A stretch of DNA of 64,000 nt from Microbacterium sp. GCS4 (GTDB taxonomy: Bacteria > Actinomycetota > Actinomycetes > Actinomycetales > Microbacteriaceae): the NCBI RefSeq assembly GCF_001262495.1, contig NZ_LGYE01000001.1:558001-622000 (forward strand), given 5' to 3'. Every line of letters begins with the position of its first letter. Position 1 is the first letter of the stretch. The position numbers and the translations under genes are program-made. A model generated the notes under the pieces. It made no database searches and was not told where the DNA came from. It saw only the letters and a program-made list of their open reading frames with translations. Below, one piece after another: positions 46,767-55,561 of this stretch.

Positions 46767-47713
46767 GGTGCTCCTTGATCGGTGAGGGACGGCACGGGCG
46801 TCGCGTGCGCGGGCTCAGGTGCCGTGCGAGGGGTGACGGGCCGACGGGAGCGGACCCCGCGGACGAAGAGGAAGCCGACGACGAGCATGTACGCGGCCCA
46901 GGCGACGACCTGCAGCCAGGTCATGCGGGGCATGAAGCCGATCGTGGCCTGGAGGATCGTAGCGAGCGTCTGTCCCGGCGCGATCACGGCGCTGACGTCG
47001 AAGGCCCAGCCGAACGGGAACGCCGACCATCCGGTCGCGACGGCTCCGGTGAGGGCGTCGACGGGTGCGAGAGCGGTGAACGGCCCTGGCAGCGCACCGG
47101 CCTCCTGCAGGTCCATGACGGCGTAGGCGAGGACGCCGGCCGCCACCACCACGAGGAAACCGCTCGTCCAGAGGAAGAACCGGCGCAGGTCGAGACGCAC
47201 CGCGCCGCGCGCGAGCAGCCAGCCCACGAGGACCGCGGTGAGCAGGCCCAGGACGGCGCCCAGAAGAGCCGAGGGCGCATCGCCGAAGGACTGCACCATC
47301 GACCACAGGAGCAGGGTCGTCTCGATGCCCTCGCGAGCGACGGACACGAAGCCGATCGCGACGAGAGCCCAGATGCCGCCCTGCGTGAGCGCGCGGTCGA
47401 TCCCGCCCTCGAGCGTCGCCTTCATGGTCCGGCCGGCCTTCTGCATCCAGAAGATCATCCAGGTGACCATCCCGACCGCGAGCAGCGACATGAGGCCGCC
47501 GATGAGCTCCTGCGCCTCGAAGGTCAGGGAGTACGCGCCGAAGGTCAGGATCGCGCCGATCCCGAGCGCGAGGGCGATCGCGAGGCCCACCCCCGCCCAC
47601 ATCCGGGGCAGCGCGTCCTTCCGTCCGAGTCGTCGGAGGTAGGCGACGAGGATGCCGACGACGAGCGCGGCTTCGAGGCCTTCACGAAGGCCGATCAGGA
47701 AGGTAGCGAGCAC
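46763..47713 (-). CDS. efeU: iron permease EfeU (FTR1 family)
   Basis: 316-aa seven-helix permease. The first R-E-x-x-E motif is REGLEAALV at the N-terminus, and a second is AREGIETTLLL. GTG at 47713 gives the usual start VLATFLIGLREG. An ATG at 47746 is possible but lies inside the palindromic iron box, so it is unlikely. First gene of efeUOB. Confidence 0.93.
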   Translation of the reverse strand: MLATFLIGLREGLEAALVVGILVAYLRRLGRKDALPRMWAGVGLAIALALGIGAILTFGAYSLTFEAQELIGGLMSLLAVGMVTWMIFWMQKAGRTMKATLEGGIDRALTQGGIWALVAIGFVSVAREGIETTLLLWSMVQSFGDAPSALLGAVLGLLTAVLVGWLLARGAVRLDLRRFFLWTSGFLVVVAAGVLAYAVMDLQEAGALPGPFTALAPVDALTGAVATGWSAFPFGWAFDVSAVIAPGQTLATILQATIGFMPRMTWLQVVAWAAYMLVVGFLFVRGVRSRRPVTPRTAPEPAHATPVPSLTDQGAP

Positions 47714-47733
47714 GGAGGGTTCTTTCGAGCAAT

Positions 47734-47754
47734 TGAGGTAAGGCATCCCTTACC
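47734..47754. promoter_or_regulatory. DtxR/IdeR-type iron box in the efeUOB promoter
   Basis: TGAGGTAAGGCATCCCTTA agrees with the DtxR/IdeR consensus TWAGGTWAGSCTWACCTWA at 16 of 19 positions. It contains the perfect inverted repeat GGTAAGG-CATC-CCTTACC. A TAGAGT -10 hexamer (minus, 47763-47768) lies just upstream, so a bound regulator would cover the start of transcription. Confidence 0.75.
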
Positions 47755-47871
47755 GAAGGGAGACTCTAGCACCAGCGCGCGGAATGTTTCGACCGGATGC
47801 TCCGCGACGGCTCCCGGGTAATCCGACGCAACACTCGCCCGCCCGCGGTACGACCGATTTACGCTCGGGTC

Positions 47872-48876
47872 ATGGCTGATCTCTCGCTCCCCATCCTCGA
47901 CCTGTCCCAGCTCGACGCCGGCCCCGAGGCCGCGGCGCAGTTCCGCGACGACCTGCGTGCCGCGACGCACGACGTCGGGTTCTTCTACCTCACCGGCACG
48001 GGCATCTCCCCCGAGCTCGAGGCCCGGCTGCACCAGGCCGCCATCGACTTCTTCGCGCTGCCGGAGGCCGACAAGCTGGCGATCGAGAACGTGAAGAGCC
48101 CGCACTTCCGCGGCTACACCCGCGTCGGAGGCGAGCGCACGCAGGGCAAGGTCGACTGGCGCGAGCAGATCGACATCGGTCCCGAGCGCGAGCCCGTCGA
48201 GGGAGGTCCCGCCTTCAACCGTCTGACCGGGCCGAACCTGTGGCCGGACGCACAGCCGGAGCTCAAGGAGATCGTGACGGAGTGGCACGACACCCTCACG
48301 GAGATCGCCCGGAGGCTCCTGCGCGAGTGGGCGCTCACGCTCGGCGCTGAGGAGACGTACTTCGACGAGTCGTTCCGCGATCCCTCGACGCTCATCAAGA
48401 TAGTCCGCTACCCGGGAACGCACGAACCCGAGCCGCAGCAGGGCGTCGGCGCGCACAAGGACTCGGGCGTGCTGACGCTGCTCTGGGTCGAGCCGGGCAA
48501 GGGCGGCCTGCAGGTCGAGCGCGACGGAGAGTGGGTCTCCGCCCCGTCCGTTCCCGGTGCGTTCGTCGTGAACATCGGCGAGCTGCTGGAGTACGCGACC
48601 GGCGGCTACCTCAAGGCGACGAACCACCGCGTCATCTCGCCGAAGGCACCCGAGGAGCGCATCTCCATCCCGTTCTTCTTCAACCCCGCACTCGACCAGC
48701 AGCTGCCGCTCCTCGAACTCCCCGCCGACCTCGCAGCGCAGGCCACCGGCATCACCGAGGATCCGAGCAACCCGATCCACGCCACCTACGGAGAGAACGC
48801 GATGAAGTCGCGTCTGCGGGCGCACCCTGACGTCGCGGCGATCCACCACCCGGACCTGGTGGGTCAGCCCTCCTGA
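47872..48876 (+). CDS. 2-oxoglutarate/Fe(II)-dependent oxygenase, isopenicillin N synthase family
   Basis: 334-aa oxygenase. DVGFFYLTGTGIS, the iron triad H-x-D in GAHKDSG and His in KATNHRVISP, then the 2-oxoglutarate/substrate R-x-S in RISIPFF. GITE-like and gibberellin-oxidase-like proteins share this layout; the substrate is unknown. TACGCT is 6 bases before the ATG. Confidence 0.9.
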   Translation: MADLSLPILDLSQLDAGPEAAAQFRDDLRAATHDVGFFYLTGTGISPELEARLHQAAIDFFALPEADKLAIENVKSPHFRGYTRVGGERTQGKVDWREQIDIGPEREPVEGGPAFNRLTGPNLWPDAQPELKEIVTEWHDTLTEIARRLLREWALTLGAEETYFDESFRDPSTLIKIVRYPGTHEPEPQQGVGAHKDSGVLTLLWVEPGKGGLQVERDGEWVSAPSVPGAFVVNIGELLEYATGGYLKATNHRVISPKAPEERISIPFFFNPALDQQLPLLELPADLAAQATGITEDPSNPIHATYGENAMKSRLRAHPDVAAIHHPDLVGQPS

Positions 48877-48886
48877 GGTCGCGGCG

Positions 48887-49216
48887 TCACAGAGCGGGGC
48901 CGTCTCCGAGAGCCACGATCTCCCGCAGCGCTTGCAGGTGTCCCGCGAAGGCATCACGCCCGGCGCGCGTCGATCGCACCCATGTGCGCTGCCGCGTCCC
49001 CGCCGACGCCTTTCGTGCGATGACGTAACCGGCCGCCTGCAGGTGAGCGATGGCTTTGCTGAGCGGGGAGTCGCCGCACTGGAGGATCTCCCGCAGCGTG
49101 ACGAAGTCGAGCTCGATGCCCTCGCCGAGCGACGCCAGCATCGAGAAGCGGATGGGCGAGGCGAAGTTGTCGTCCAGTCGGGTGCGCGGGTGGGGTGCCC
49201 GCGTGCCGTCAGCCAC
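48887..49216 (-). CDS. winged-helix transcriptional regulator
   Basis: 109-aa DNA-binding protein of the MarR/PF13601 type: NFASPIRFSMLASLGEGIELDF, then the recognition part LREILQCGDSPLSKAIAHLQ and a wing with RTWVRSTRAGRDAF. GTG start at 49216, overlapping the upstream membrane-protein gene by eight bases. Likely binds the paired palindromes at 50089-50129 (inference). Confidence 0.8.
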   Translation of the reverse strand: MADGTRAPHPRTRLDDNFASPIRFSMLASLGEGIELDFVTLREILQCGDSPLSKAIAHLQAAGYVIARKASAGTRQRTWVRSTRAGRDAFAGHLQALREIVALGDGPAL

Positions 49217-50075
49217 GGCGCGCGTATCCCTGCACGAACGAGACGGCGACGAACACCGCCAGCACGACCGCGCCGAGCGCCACCGCGACCGAGGACAGCC
49301 CGCGGGCACCCAGATCGAGGAGCACGACGCCCACCAGGGCACCTCCTGCCACGGCGACGGTGAGGACGTGCGGCCAGCGCCAGACCGCTCCGATCTCCGA
49401 CAGCCCGAGCTCCGTGCCCGAGGCGAAGAGCCAGACCGCGATCCCGAGGACGACGAACAGCAGGAGGATCGCCCTCAGGACGTCGTCGGGCGCACCCGCG
49501 AGAGCGACGAGTGCTCCGAAGGCCGCGCCGACGAGGATGGTGCCCCACCGCGCGGCCGGATCGAGCGGCACACGTGGCGAGGCCTGCGGCCGCGGGTCGC
49601 GGCGGGCGCGGATCAGCCCCGCCACTCCGTAGCCTCCGAAGCTCAGCGCGAAGAATCCGATCGACACGTAGACGGGGACCACCGGGAAGGACGGGACGAA
49701 CACCGCAGCGAGCATCAGCCCGAAGGCGATCGCCACCAGGATGCCACCTCCGACGAAGAGGGGCCACCGCGAGCGGGTGAGACGGCGCTGTATGCCCCAA
49801 CGCTGCGCCATCCCCGAGGAGATCTGCCCCCAGACGAGGAAGGCGAAGACGAGAACCTGCGCGAGTCCGCCCTCCGAGCGGAGCAGCGTGGAGAAGACCA
49901 GCAGATACACCGAGAGGACCGCGGTGTTCGCGATCTGGAGCCATGCGAGCGCCCGGCGATCGACTGTCCGGTCTCGGCGCTCGGCGACGGCATCCACCTC
50001 GTCGAGGAACCGCTGCGCGATGCCGGCATCCGGCTGCTCGAGTGGGTCCTGTCCCGCGACCGGCTTCTGATCCAT
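49209..50075 (-). CDS. polytopic membrane protein, operon partner of the wHTH regulator
   Basis: 288-aa protein with about eight membrane helices and no recognised domain. Short N-terminal soluble part (about 45 residues), helices from ALAWLQIANTAVLSVYLLVF onwards. Function unknown. ATG at 50075 is chosen: GGGGGA lies three bases before it. Two palindromes lie 14-54 bases upstream, and the next gene encodes the likely regulator. Confidence 0.75.
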   Translation of the reverse strand: MDQKPVAGQDPLEQPDAGIAQRFLDEVDAVAERRDRTVDRRALAWLQIANTAVLSVYLLVFSTLLRSEGGLAQVLVFAFLVWGQISSGMAQRWGIQRRLTRSRWPLFVGGGILVAIAFGLMLAAVFVPSFPVVPVYVSIGFFALSFGGYGVAGLIRARRDPRPQASPRVPLDPAARWGTILVGAAFGALVALAGAPDDVLRAILLLFVVLGIAVWLFASGTELGLSEIGAVWRWPHVLTVAVAGGALVGVVLLDLGARGLSSVAVALGAVVLAVFVAVSFVQGYARRG

Positions 50076-50088
50076 CACTCCCCCGTTC

Positions 50089-50129
50089 GCTTTCCTGACG
50101 GAAAGCTCTCTACTTTCCTAACGGAAAGT
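50089..50129. promoter_or_regulatory. tandem palindromic operators CTTTCC-N4-GGAAAG
   Basis: Two nearly identical sites: GCTTTCC-TGAC-GGAAAGC at 50089-50106 and ACTTTCC-TAAC-GGAAAGT at 50112-50129, centre to centre 23 bases. They lie just upstream of the membrane-protein/wHTH operon, as expected for an autoregulatory operator. Confidence 0.8.
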
Positions 50130-50159
50130 CAGGACCGGATCAACCCCGGACACACCGAA

Positions 50160-50184
50160 GGCCGCCCCACACCGTGGGGCGGCC
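50160..50184 (-). terminator. rpsO terminator
   Basis: GGCCGCCCCAC/GTGGGGCGGCC, 11-bp perfect stem with a 3-base loop, 45 bases after the rpsO stop on the minus strand. Confidence 0.75.
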
Positions 50185-50228
50185 CTCTCAAGAATGTTTT
50201 GCGCGATTGTACGCGGGGGCGCTCTGCG

Positions 50229-50498
50229 TTATCGGCGGAGACCCAGGCGTGCGATCAGCGAGCGGTAGCGCTCGATGTCGACGCTCTGGAGGTAGCCGAG
50301 CAGACGACGGCGCTGACCCACGAGCAGGAAGAGGCCACGACGCGAGTGGTGGTCGTGCTTGTGCTCCTTCAGGTGCTCGGTGAGGTCCTTGATGCGCTGC
50401 GTCAGCATCGCGGCCTGCACCTCGGGGGATCCGGTGTCACCGGGGTGCGTCGCGTACTCTTCGATGATCGCCTTCTTGACGTCTGCTTCCAGTGCCAT
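50229..50498 (-). CDS. rpsO: 30S ribosomal protein S15
   Basis: 89-aa ribosomal protein binding 16S rRNA helices. [38 protein letters not shown] and RRRLLGYLQ match the S15 family exactly. GGATCGAAT lies in front of the ATG; AGAGGGGATC gives a GAGGGG ribosome site. It stands about 20 kb from pnp, its usual neighbour. Confidence 0.98.
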   Translation of the reverse strand: MALEADVKKAIIEEYATHPGDTGSPEVQAAMLTQRIKDLTEHLKEHKHDHHSRRGLFLLVGQRRRLLGYLQSVDIERYRSLIARLGLRR

Positions 50499-50663
50499 AG
50501 ATTCGATCCCCTCTCTGCTTGTTGCGCGGCGCCCGACGCCTGATGCGTGGGCTCTCTTTATCCGCGGCCGATCGAACGGCAACCTGACGAGTCTACCAGT
50601 GATCACGCACGCTGAGAACCGCGCCAGCGCCCGGCTCCCCTGACGCTCGGATACGCTCGGAGG

Positions 50664-50687
50664 ATGCACGACAGGCACGACCGGTGA
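50664..50687 (+). CDS. putative leader peptide upstream of the MFS exporter
   Basis: Seven codons MHDRHDR then TGA. TACGCT lies 6 bases before its ATG, the same spacing as in many leaderless genes here, so the transcript probably starts at this ATG. The TGA overlaps the GTG of the MFS gene (GGTGA). It would feed ribosomes to the transporter start by coupling. Not tested; may be chance. Confidence 0.4.
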   Translation: MHDRHDR

Positions 50688-51976
50688 GCGGCGCTCGCGG
50701 CCATCTCATCGACCTCAGCCCCCTGAAGGCGAGCCCCGCGTTCGCCCGGATGTGGATCGGCTCCTCGCTCGCCGGGATCGGCGGCCAGCTCACGATCGTC
50801 ACGGTCATGCTGCACGTCTTCGCGCTGACCGGCAGCACCTTCGCGGTCTCGATGATCGCCGTCGCGGGGCTCGTGCCCATGGTGCTCGCGGGACTCTACG
50901 GCGGGATGCTCGCCGACGCCTTCGACCGCCGCCGCGTGGCCCTGGTCGCCGCGACCGTGACGTTCCTCTCGACCGCCCTTCTCGCCGCACTCACCTGGTC
51001 CGGGGCCGAGACCATCTGGTGGCTGTACGTCCTCAGCATCGTGAACTCCGCCGCGAACTCCGTCGGCATGGCCACGCGCACGGCGATCGTCCCCCGCCTG
51101 ATACCGCGCGACATGCTCGCGGCCGCCTCGGCCCTGAACGGCGTGGCCTTCGGCCTCACGGTCATGGCCGGTCCCGCGCTCGCCGGCATCCTGGTGGCGC
51201 TCACCGGCTACGGGTGGACCTACACGATCGATGTCGTGCTGATGCTGTCGATGTTCCTCGGCCTCTGGACGCTGCCTGCGCTGCGCCCGGAGGGGGACAT
51301 CGTGCGTCCCGGCCTGGCGTCTCTCGTCGATGGCTGGCGCTTCCTGCGCCGTGCGAGCAACATCCGGATGCAGTACGTGATCGACATCATCGCGATGACC
51401 TTCGGGCAGCCGCTGGCGCTGTTCCCGGCGCTCGGCACTCTGCTGCTGGGCGGCGGCGCGGTCACCACCGGCGTGCTCACGGCCTCGGTCGCGGTCGGTA
51501 CTTTCGCCTCGAGCCTGTTCTCGGGGCGCGTGGTCCAGTATCGCTGGCACGGCCGAGGCATCGCTCGTGCCGTCGAGGTGTACGGGGCCGCGATCCTGCT
51601 GTTCGGCGTCGTGCTGCTGATCGGGGCGTTCTCCGCACCCGTGTCGGAGAGCACCGCGAACATCGCGCTCATCGTCGCCGCGTGCATCGCTCTCGCCGTC
51701 TCCGGAGCATCCGACAACGTCAGCTCGATCTACCGGAACACGATGATGCAGGCCGCGGTGCCCGACACCATGCGCGGGCGCCTGCAGGGGGTGTTCATCG
51801 TCGTGGTCGCCGGAGGACCACGGCTCGGCGCGCTCTACGCCGGAGCTCTCGCCTCGCTGACGACGCTCTGGTTCCCGCCCCTGCTCGGCGGATTCCTGGT
51901 GATCGCCCTCGTCGCCTTCCTCGCGGCCCGCAGCCCGCGCTTCCGCTCCTATGACGCGGAGAGCCCGGAGGCCTGA
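50684..51976 (+). CDS. MFS transporter (EntS/MFS_3-like exporter)
   Basis: 430-aa twelve-helix major facilitator. [19 protein letters not shown] is the loop 2-3 motif A (G-x3-D-x2-R-R), and [22 protein letters not shown] is typical of the EntS exporter branch. Substrate unknown; siderophore or drug export are possibilities. GTG start at 50684 sits in a GTGA overlap with a tiny upstream ORF. It converges on YceI. Confidence 0.87.
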   Translation: MSGARGHLIDLSPLKASPAFARMWIGSSLAGIGGQLTIVTVMLHVFALTGSTFAVSMIAVAGLVPMVLAGLYGGMLADAFDRRRVALVAATVTFLSTALLAALTWSGAETIWWLYVLSIVNSAANSVGMATRTAIVPRLIPRDMLAAASALNGVAFGLTVMAGPALAGILVALTGYGWTYTIDVVLMLSMFLGLWTLPALRPEGDIVRPGLASLVDGWRFLRRASNIRMQYVIDIIAMTFGQPLALFPALGTLLLGGGAVTTGVLTASVAVGTFASSLFSGRVVQYRWHGRGIARAVEVYGAAILLFGVVLLIGAFSAPVSESTANIALIVAACIALAVSGASDNVSSIYRNTMMQAAVPDTMRGRLQGVFIVVVAGGPRLGALYAGALASLTTLWFPPLLGGFLVIALVAFLAARSPRFRSYDAESPEA

Positions 51977-52007
51977 GTTCGGCGCCCTGAGTTCGCGGCT
52001 CGGACGA

Positions 52008-52045
52008 CGAAGAGCCCCGCCCCTCGAGAGGGACGGGGCTCTTCG
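52008..52045. terminator. bidirectional terminator
   Basis: CGAAGAGCCCCG and CGGGGCTCTTCG, 12-bp perfect arms; the 14-base centre (CCCTCGAGAGGG) pairs further. Between the convergent MFS and YceI genes. Confidence 0.75.
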
Positions 52046-52062
52046 AACGCGATCCGCCGAGG

Positions 52063-52617
52063 TCAGGCGTCCTGCTGCAGGGCTCCCTGGAGGTCGAGGT
52101 TGATCGTGACGTCCTTACCGACGAGCACACCACCGGTCTCGAGCGCAGCGTTCCAGGTGAGGCCGAAGTCCTCGCGGTTGATGACGGCCTTCGCCGAGGC
52201 GCCGGCCTTGTAGTTGCCCCACGGGTCGGAGCCGAAGCCGCCGAAGTCGACCTCGAAGGTGACGGGCTTCGTGATGCCGCGGATGGTGAGGTCGCCGTCG
52301 ACGTACAGTTCGCCGTTCTCGGCGCGTGCGCCCGTGGAGACGAAGTCCATGGTCGGGAAGTTCTCGGTGTCGAAGAAGTCGGCCGAGCGCAGGTGCTGGT
52401 CGCGACCCTCGTCCTTGGTGTCGACGGACGTCACGTCGACGCTGGCCTCGACCGTGGTGTCGAGCGGGTTCTCGGGCGCGGTGAGCGTGGCGCTCTTGAC
52501 GCCGAACGTGCCGCGCACCTTCGAGATCATCATGTGGCGGACGCTGAACGTGACCTCGCTGTGGGCGGGGTCGAGGACGTAGGTGCCGGGACGGTAACCG
52601 GGGATGTCAATGGTCAT
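52063..52617 (-). CDS. YceI-family lipid-binding protein
   Basis: 184-aa beta-barrel protein (lipocalin-like). PGTYVLDPAHSEVTFSVRHMM at the start, LRSADFFDTENFPTMDF and VNREDFGLTWNAALETGGVL-like blocks are diagnostic. Family members bind polyisoprenoids. No signal peptide here, so it is cytoplasmic by sequence, as in many actinobacterial members. GAGGAG lies in front of the ATG. A MarR-type palindrome lies 80 bases upstream. Confidence 0.93.
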   Translation of the reverse strand: MTIDIPGYRPGTYVLDPAHSEVTFSVRHMMISKVRGTFGVKSATLTAPENPLDTTVEASVDVTSVDTKDEGRDQHLRSADFFDTENFPTMDFVSTGARAENGELYVDGDLTIRGITKPVTFEVDFGGFGSDPWGNYKAGASAKAVINREDFGLTWNAALETGGVLVGKDVTINLDLQGALQQDA

Positions 52618-52696
52618 GTGGTGCTCCTCTGAAGACGTCAGTCGCATCGTGCGACCAGGAAGGTGGACCGCTCGCGCGGCGTCACGGGAGATAACT

Positions 52697-52714
52697 TACA
52701 TGCACTTGCATGTA
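52697..52714. promoter_or_regulatory. MarR-type palindromic operator upstream of YceI
   Basis: TACATGCA-CT-TGCATGTA, 8-bp perfect arms with a 2-base spacer. Actinobacterial YceI genes are often controlled by a linked MarR regulator, but no MarR gene is adjacent here. Confidence 0.65.
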
Positions 52715-52750
52715 TTCCCCTGAATGCGGACTTTCTTCCTCGACGACGAA

Positions 52751-52778
52751 GGCGCCGCATCCGAGCGGATGCGGCGCC
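52751..52778 (-). terminator. hairpin downstream of the FKBP gene
   Basis: GGCGCCGCATCC/GGATGCGGCGCC, 12-bp perfect stem, 4-base loop, 22 bases after the FKBP stop. Confidence 0.7.
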
Positions 52779-52799
52779 GTGCGCGATTCGTGCGGCGAC

Positions 52800-53168
52800 T
52801 CAGCCGACCGCGACGAGATCGATGATGAAGATGAGGGTCTTTCCGGAGAGGAAGTGCCCGCCGCCGGCAGGACCGTACGCCAGGTGCGGCGGGATCACGA
52901 GCTCGCGGCGCCCGCCGACCTTCATGCCGGGGATGCCGTCCTGCCAGCCCTGGATCAGGCCGCGCAGCGGGAACTGGATGGTCTCGCCGCGCCCCCACGA
53001 GGAGTCGAACTCCTCGCCGGACTCGAACTCGACCCCCGCATAGTGGACGGTCACGGTGTCGCCGGGCTTCGCCTCGGCTCCGTCGCCCTCGATGAGGTCG
53101 CGGATCACGAGCTCGGAGGGAGCGGGTGCGGTGGGGGCGTCGAACTCAGGCTTCGTGCGATCAGTCAT
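52800..53168 (-). CDS. FKBP-type peptidyl-prolyl cis-trans isomerase
   Basis: 122-aa cytoplasmic FKBP. TVTVHYAGVEFESGEEFDSS, FPLRGLIQGWQDGIPGMKVG and LVIPPHLAYGPAG are the canonical blocks; the aromatic pocket residues are mostly kept. ATG at 53168; an ATG three codons earlier is possible. Stands alone. Confidence 0.93.
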   Translation of the reverse strand: MTDRTKPEFDAPTAPAPSELVIRDLIEGDGAEAKPGDTVTVHYAGVEFESGEEFDSSWGRGETIQFPLRGLIQGWQDGIPGMKVGGRRELVIPPHLAYGPAGGGHFLSGKTLIFIIDLVAVG

Positions 53169-53382
53169 GGCATCCATCCAACCGGAGCCCGTGAGCCGGG
53201 TCAACGCGGTCGGACCTGCTCAGAGCGAACACCTCCGAACGGCGGGGTCGGGGCTGAGGGTCTTGACACCCGCTGGACACGGGTGCACCCTGGTCGTAGA
53301 CCAACTCAGCGCCCGGGAGACATGCAGGCATCGCCGCAGCACCGGGCGCTGAGTCTGTCCCCGGCCGCTGTCGGCGCCGATG

Positions 53383-54093
53383 TCACGATCGAGCGGATGC
53401 GGACGGGCCATGCGTGACCGCGTACCCCTTGAGCATCCGCGCGAGCTCCTCCGGCCTGCTCAACGCGACGCAGTGACTCCCGTCGATCTCGTCGGCGACC
53501 ACGCCCAGTCGGTCGGCGGCCAGGCGGCGGAGGAACTCGGGCGGGAAGAAGCGGTCCTGCGTGCAGACGATGAACTCGGTCGGGATGCTCGGCCACGCGG
53601 CCAACGGCCACGGCGTCTCCATGGCCGCCGTCGAGGGATGCGCGCGTTCCCTGCTGATCGCCTCAAGGGCGAGTTCCCGCGGCACGTCGTGGTAGAAGCT
53701 CACGAGGGGGTCCTCGTTCCCGGTGAGGCCACCGTCTCTTGCCGCCTGCGCAGCGGCGGCCTCGCCATACCCGGTGTTCTCCCACCGGTCCTCGGGTCGC
53801 TCACCCGGCCTCGGGATCATGCCCGCGAGCAGCACCAGCACGTCCGCTCCGATGCGGTCCGCGACGAGCGGCGCGGTGAAGCCTCCGAACGAATGCCCGA
53901 CGACCAGCCCTCCACGGAGCGGACCCACCTCCGCGACGACCGCATCCGCGTAGTCGTCGAGCGTGGCGGAGTCATCGTCGGCCAGGAGGTCGGGGGCGAA
54001 GACCTCGTGCCCCTCGCGCCGGAGGGCCGCGGCGACAAGGTGCCAGGACCACCCCACGTCGCCTCCGCCGTGCAGCAGGATGAACGTGGTCAT
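53383..54093 (-). CDS. alpha/beta hydrolase
   Basis: 236-aa hydrolase. Opening FILLHGGGDVGWSWHLVAA, nucleophile elbow GHSFGG (Ser near residue 65), the acid in QDRFFPPEFLRRLA and His in IDGSHCVALSRP complete the triad. Similar to methylesterase/hydroxynitrile-lyase-like proteins. Substrate unknown. Confidence 0.87.
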   Translation of the reverse strand: MTTFILLHGGGDVGWSWHLVAAALRREGHEVFAPDLLADDDSATLDDYADAVVAEVGPLRGGLVVGHSFGGFTAPLVADRIGADVLVLLAGMIPRPGERPEDRWENTGYGEAAAAQAARDGGLTGNEDPLVSFYHDVPRELALEAISRERAHPSTAAMETPWPLAAWPSIPTEFIVCTQDRFFPPEFLRRLAADRLGVVADEIDGSHCVALSRPEELARMLKGYAVTHGPSASARS

Positions 54094-54105
54094 GGTCCGG
54101 CCTCC

Positions 54106-55473
54106 TCAGTACGCCAGCAGCGCCGCGCGGGCGGCCCTGGTCCGCACGAGCAGCGCCTGCTCCTCCGCCGGGACCATCGGATCGCGTCCGGTGATCGCCC
54201 GCTGTCGGACCGCCGCGAGGGTCGTGGCGTCCTTGATGAACTCGCGCATGAGAGGACGTCGATCCCCGCGCAGCTGTGCCGCCCAGCGGAGCCCCGTCTT
54301 GCGTCCGGCCGGGGTCGCGAGCATCGTGACCTCCTCGGGCGTGAACCAGCCGGCCGCCGCGTAGTCGCCGAGCCGGGCCCGGGTGAGTCGGGCCTCTTCC
54401 CGCCGCAGAGCGACGACGCCGAGGATGAACCCCACGAACAGCGGCACCTGCAGGACGAAGTACAGCAGGAAGAAGTTCGCGAACGACGAGCCGTTCCACA
54501 GCCCGTGCAGGAACATCGCTCCGAGCATCCCGAGGAGGCCGAATCCGATCGCCGTGCCCGCCGACGCGCCGCGACGTGCGGCGAGACCGATCGCGAGACC
54601 GGTGAGCGAGGTGAACATGGCGTGTGCGAACGGCGACATGATCGCGCGCAGGATGAACGTCACCGTGAGCTGTTGGCCACCGCCCTCGATGAGGCTGATC
54701 GCGAAGTACTGGATGTTCTCGGTGAAGGCAAAGCCCGCACCGACCAGCGCGCCGTAGACGACGCCGTCGATCGGGCCGTCGAAGGAACGGCGTGCGATCA
54801 GGAAGATGAGGAAGACGCCGACGCCCTTCCACAGCTCCTCGACGATCGGAGCCTGGACGACGGCTCCGGCCACCTCGCCCCGAACCCCGAAGAGGATCGT
54901 GAGACCGAGGTCGACGAGGAGCGTGAGACCGACGGCGGCGATCGCACCCCAGGCGATCGCGAAGAACACGAGTGACTTGGGCTCGGGCTCCCAGCGATCG
55001 ATCATCCGCACCACCAGGAACACCGCCGTGAGCGGGATGAGCGCGAGCACGAGCCCGACCACGGACGCCAGCGCCCCGAGGGCCAGTCCGAAGTAGGCGA
55101 CGAGCGCGAGCAGCAGCAGCCCGAGGAAGACGAAGAGGATGCCGAGGGCGATGCGCCCGCCGCGCTTGCCCGCGGGCAGGGCCGGCAGTCCCTGCGACGG
55201 CGACGGAGCGACGGGTGCGGGCGGCGAGTACGGAGTGGGCTGCGCGAGCACCGAGGCGTACGCCGGGCGCTGCGAGAACGCGGCGGGCGTATAGGCGGAC
55301 TGCGCGTACTGCTGCGCCCCGTAGCTCGGCGCTGACGCCGGCTGTTGCGGGTGCGCCGGCGCCGGCGGCTGCTGCGGATATCCCGACTGCCCAGACCCGG
55401 GCTGCTGTCCCGCGGGCCGCTGAGCGGGCGGCGGCGTGTACGGCGATGGCTGCGACGGTCCTCCGGAACTCAT
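54106..55473 (-). CDS. PrsW-family intramembrane metalloprotease
   Basis: 455-aa protein. Residues 1 to about 100 are a Pro/Gln/Tyr/Ala-rich disordered tail, then about eight membrane helices. The family motifs are APIVEELWKGVG (E-E-x-x-K), FAFTENIQYF (E-N) and the His in SPFAHAMFTSLTG and FLHGLWNGSS. Family members cleave anti-sigma factors or other membrane proteins. TATGCT is 6 bases before the ATG. Divergent from an FAH-family gene. Confidence 0.9.
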   Translation of the reverse strand: MSSGGPSQPSPYTPPPAQRPAGQQPGSGQSGYPQQPPAPAHPQQPASAPSYGAQQYAQSAYTPAAFSQRPAYASVLAQPTPYSPPAPVAPSPSQGLPALPAGKRGGRIALGILFVFLGLLLLALVAYFGLALGALASVVGLVLALIPLTAVFLVVRMIDRWEPEPKSLVFFAIAWGAIAAVGLTLLVDLGLTILFGVRGEVAGAVVQAPIVEELWKGVGVFLIFLIARRSFDGPIDGVVYGALVGAGFAFTENIQYFAISLIEGGGQQLTVTFILRAIMSPFAHAMFTSLTGLAIGLAARRGASAGTAIGFGLLGMLGAMFLHGLWNGSSFANFFLLYFVLQVPLFVGFILGVVALRREEARLTRARLGDYAAAGWFTPEEVTMLATPAGRKTGLRWAAQLRGDRRPLMREFIKDATTLAAVRQRAITGRDPMVPAEEQALLVRTRAARAALLAY

Positions 55474-55561
55474 AGCGACAGCATATTGGCAACAATCAAC
55501 TCGGCCGGGCTCTGGCGACTTCCTCCAGCGCCGAGCACGTGGCACCGGATACCGTAGAGAC

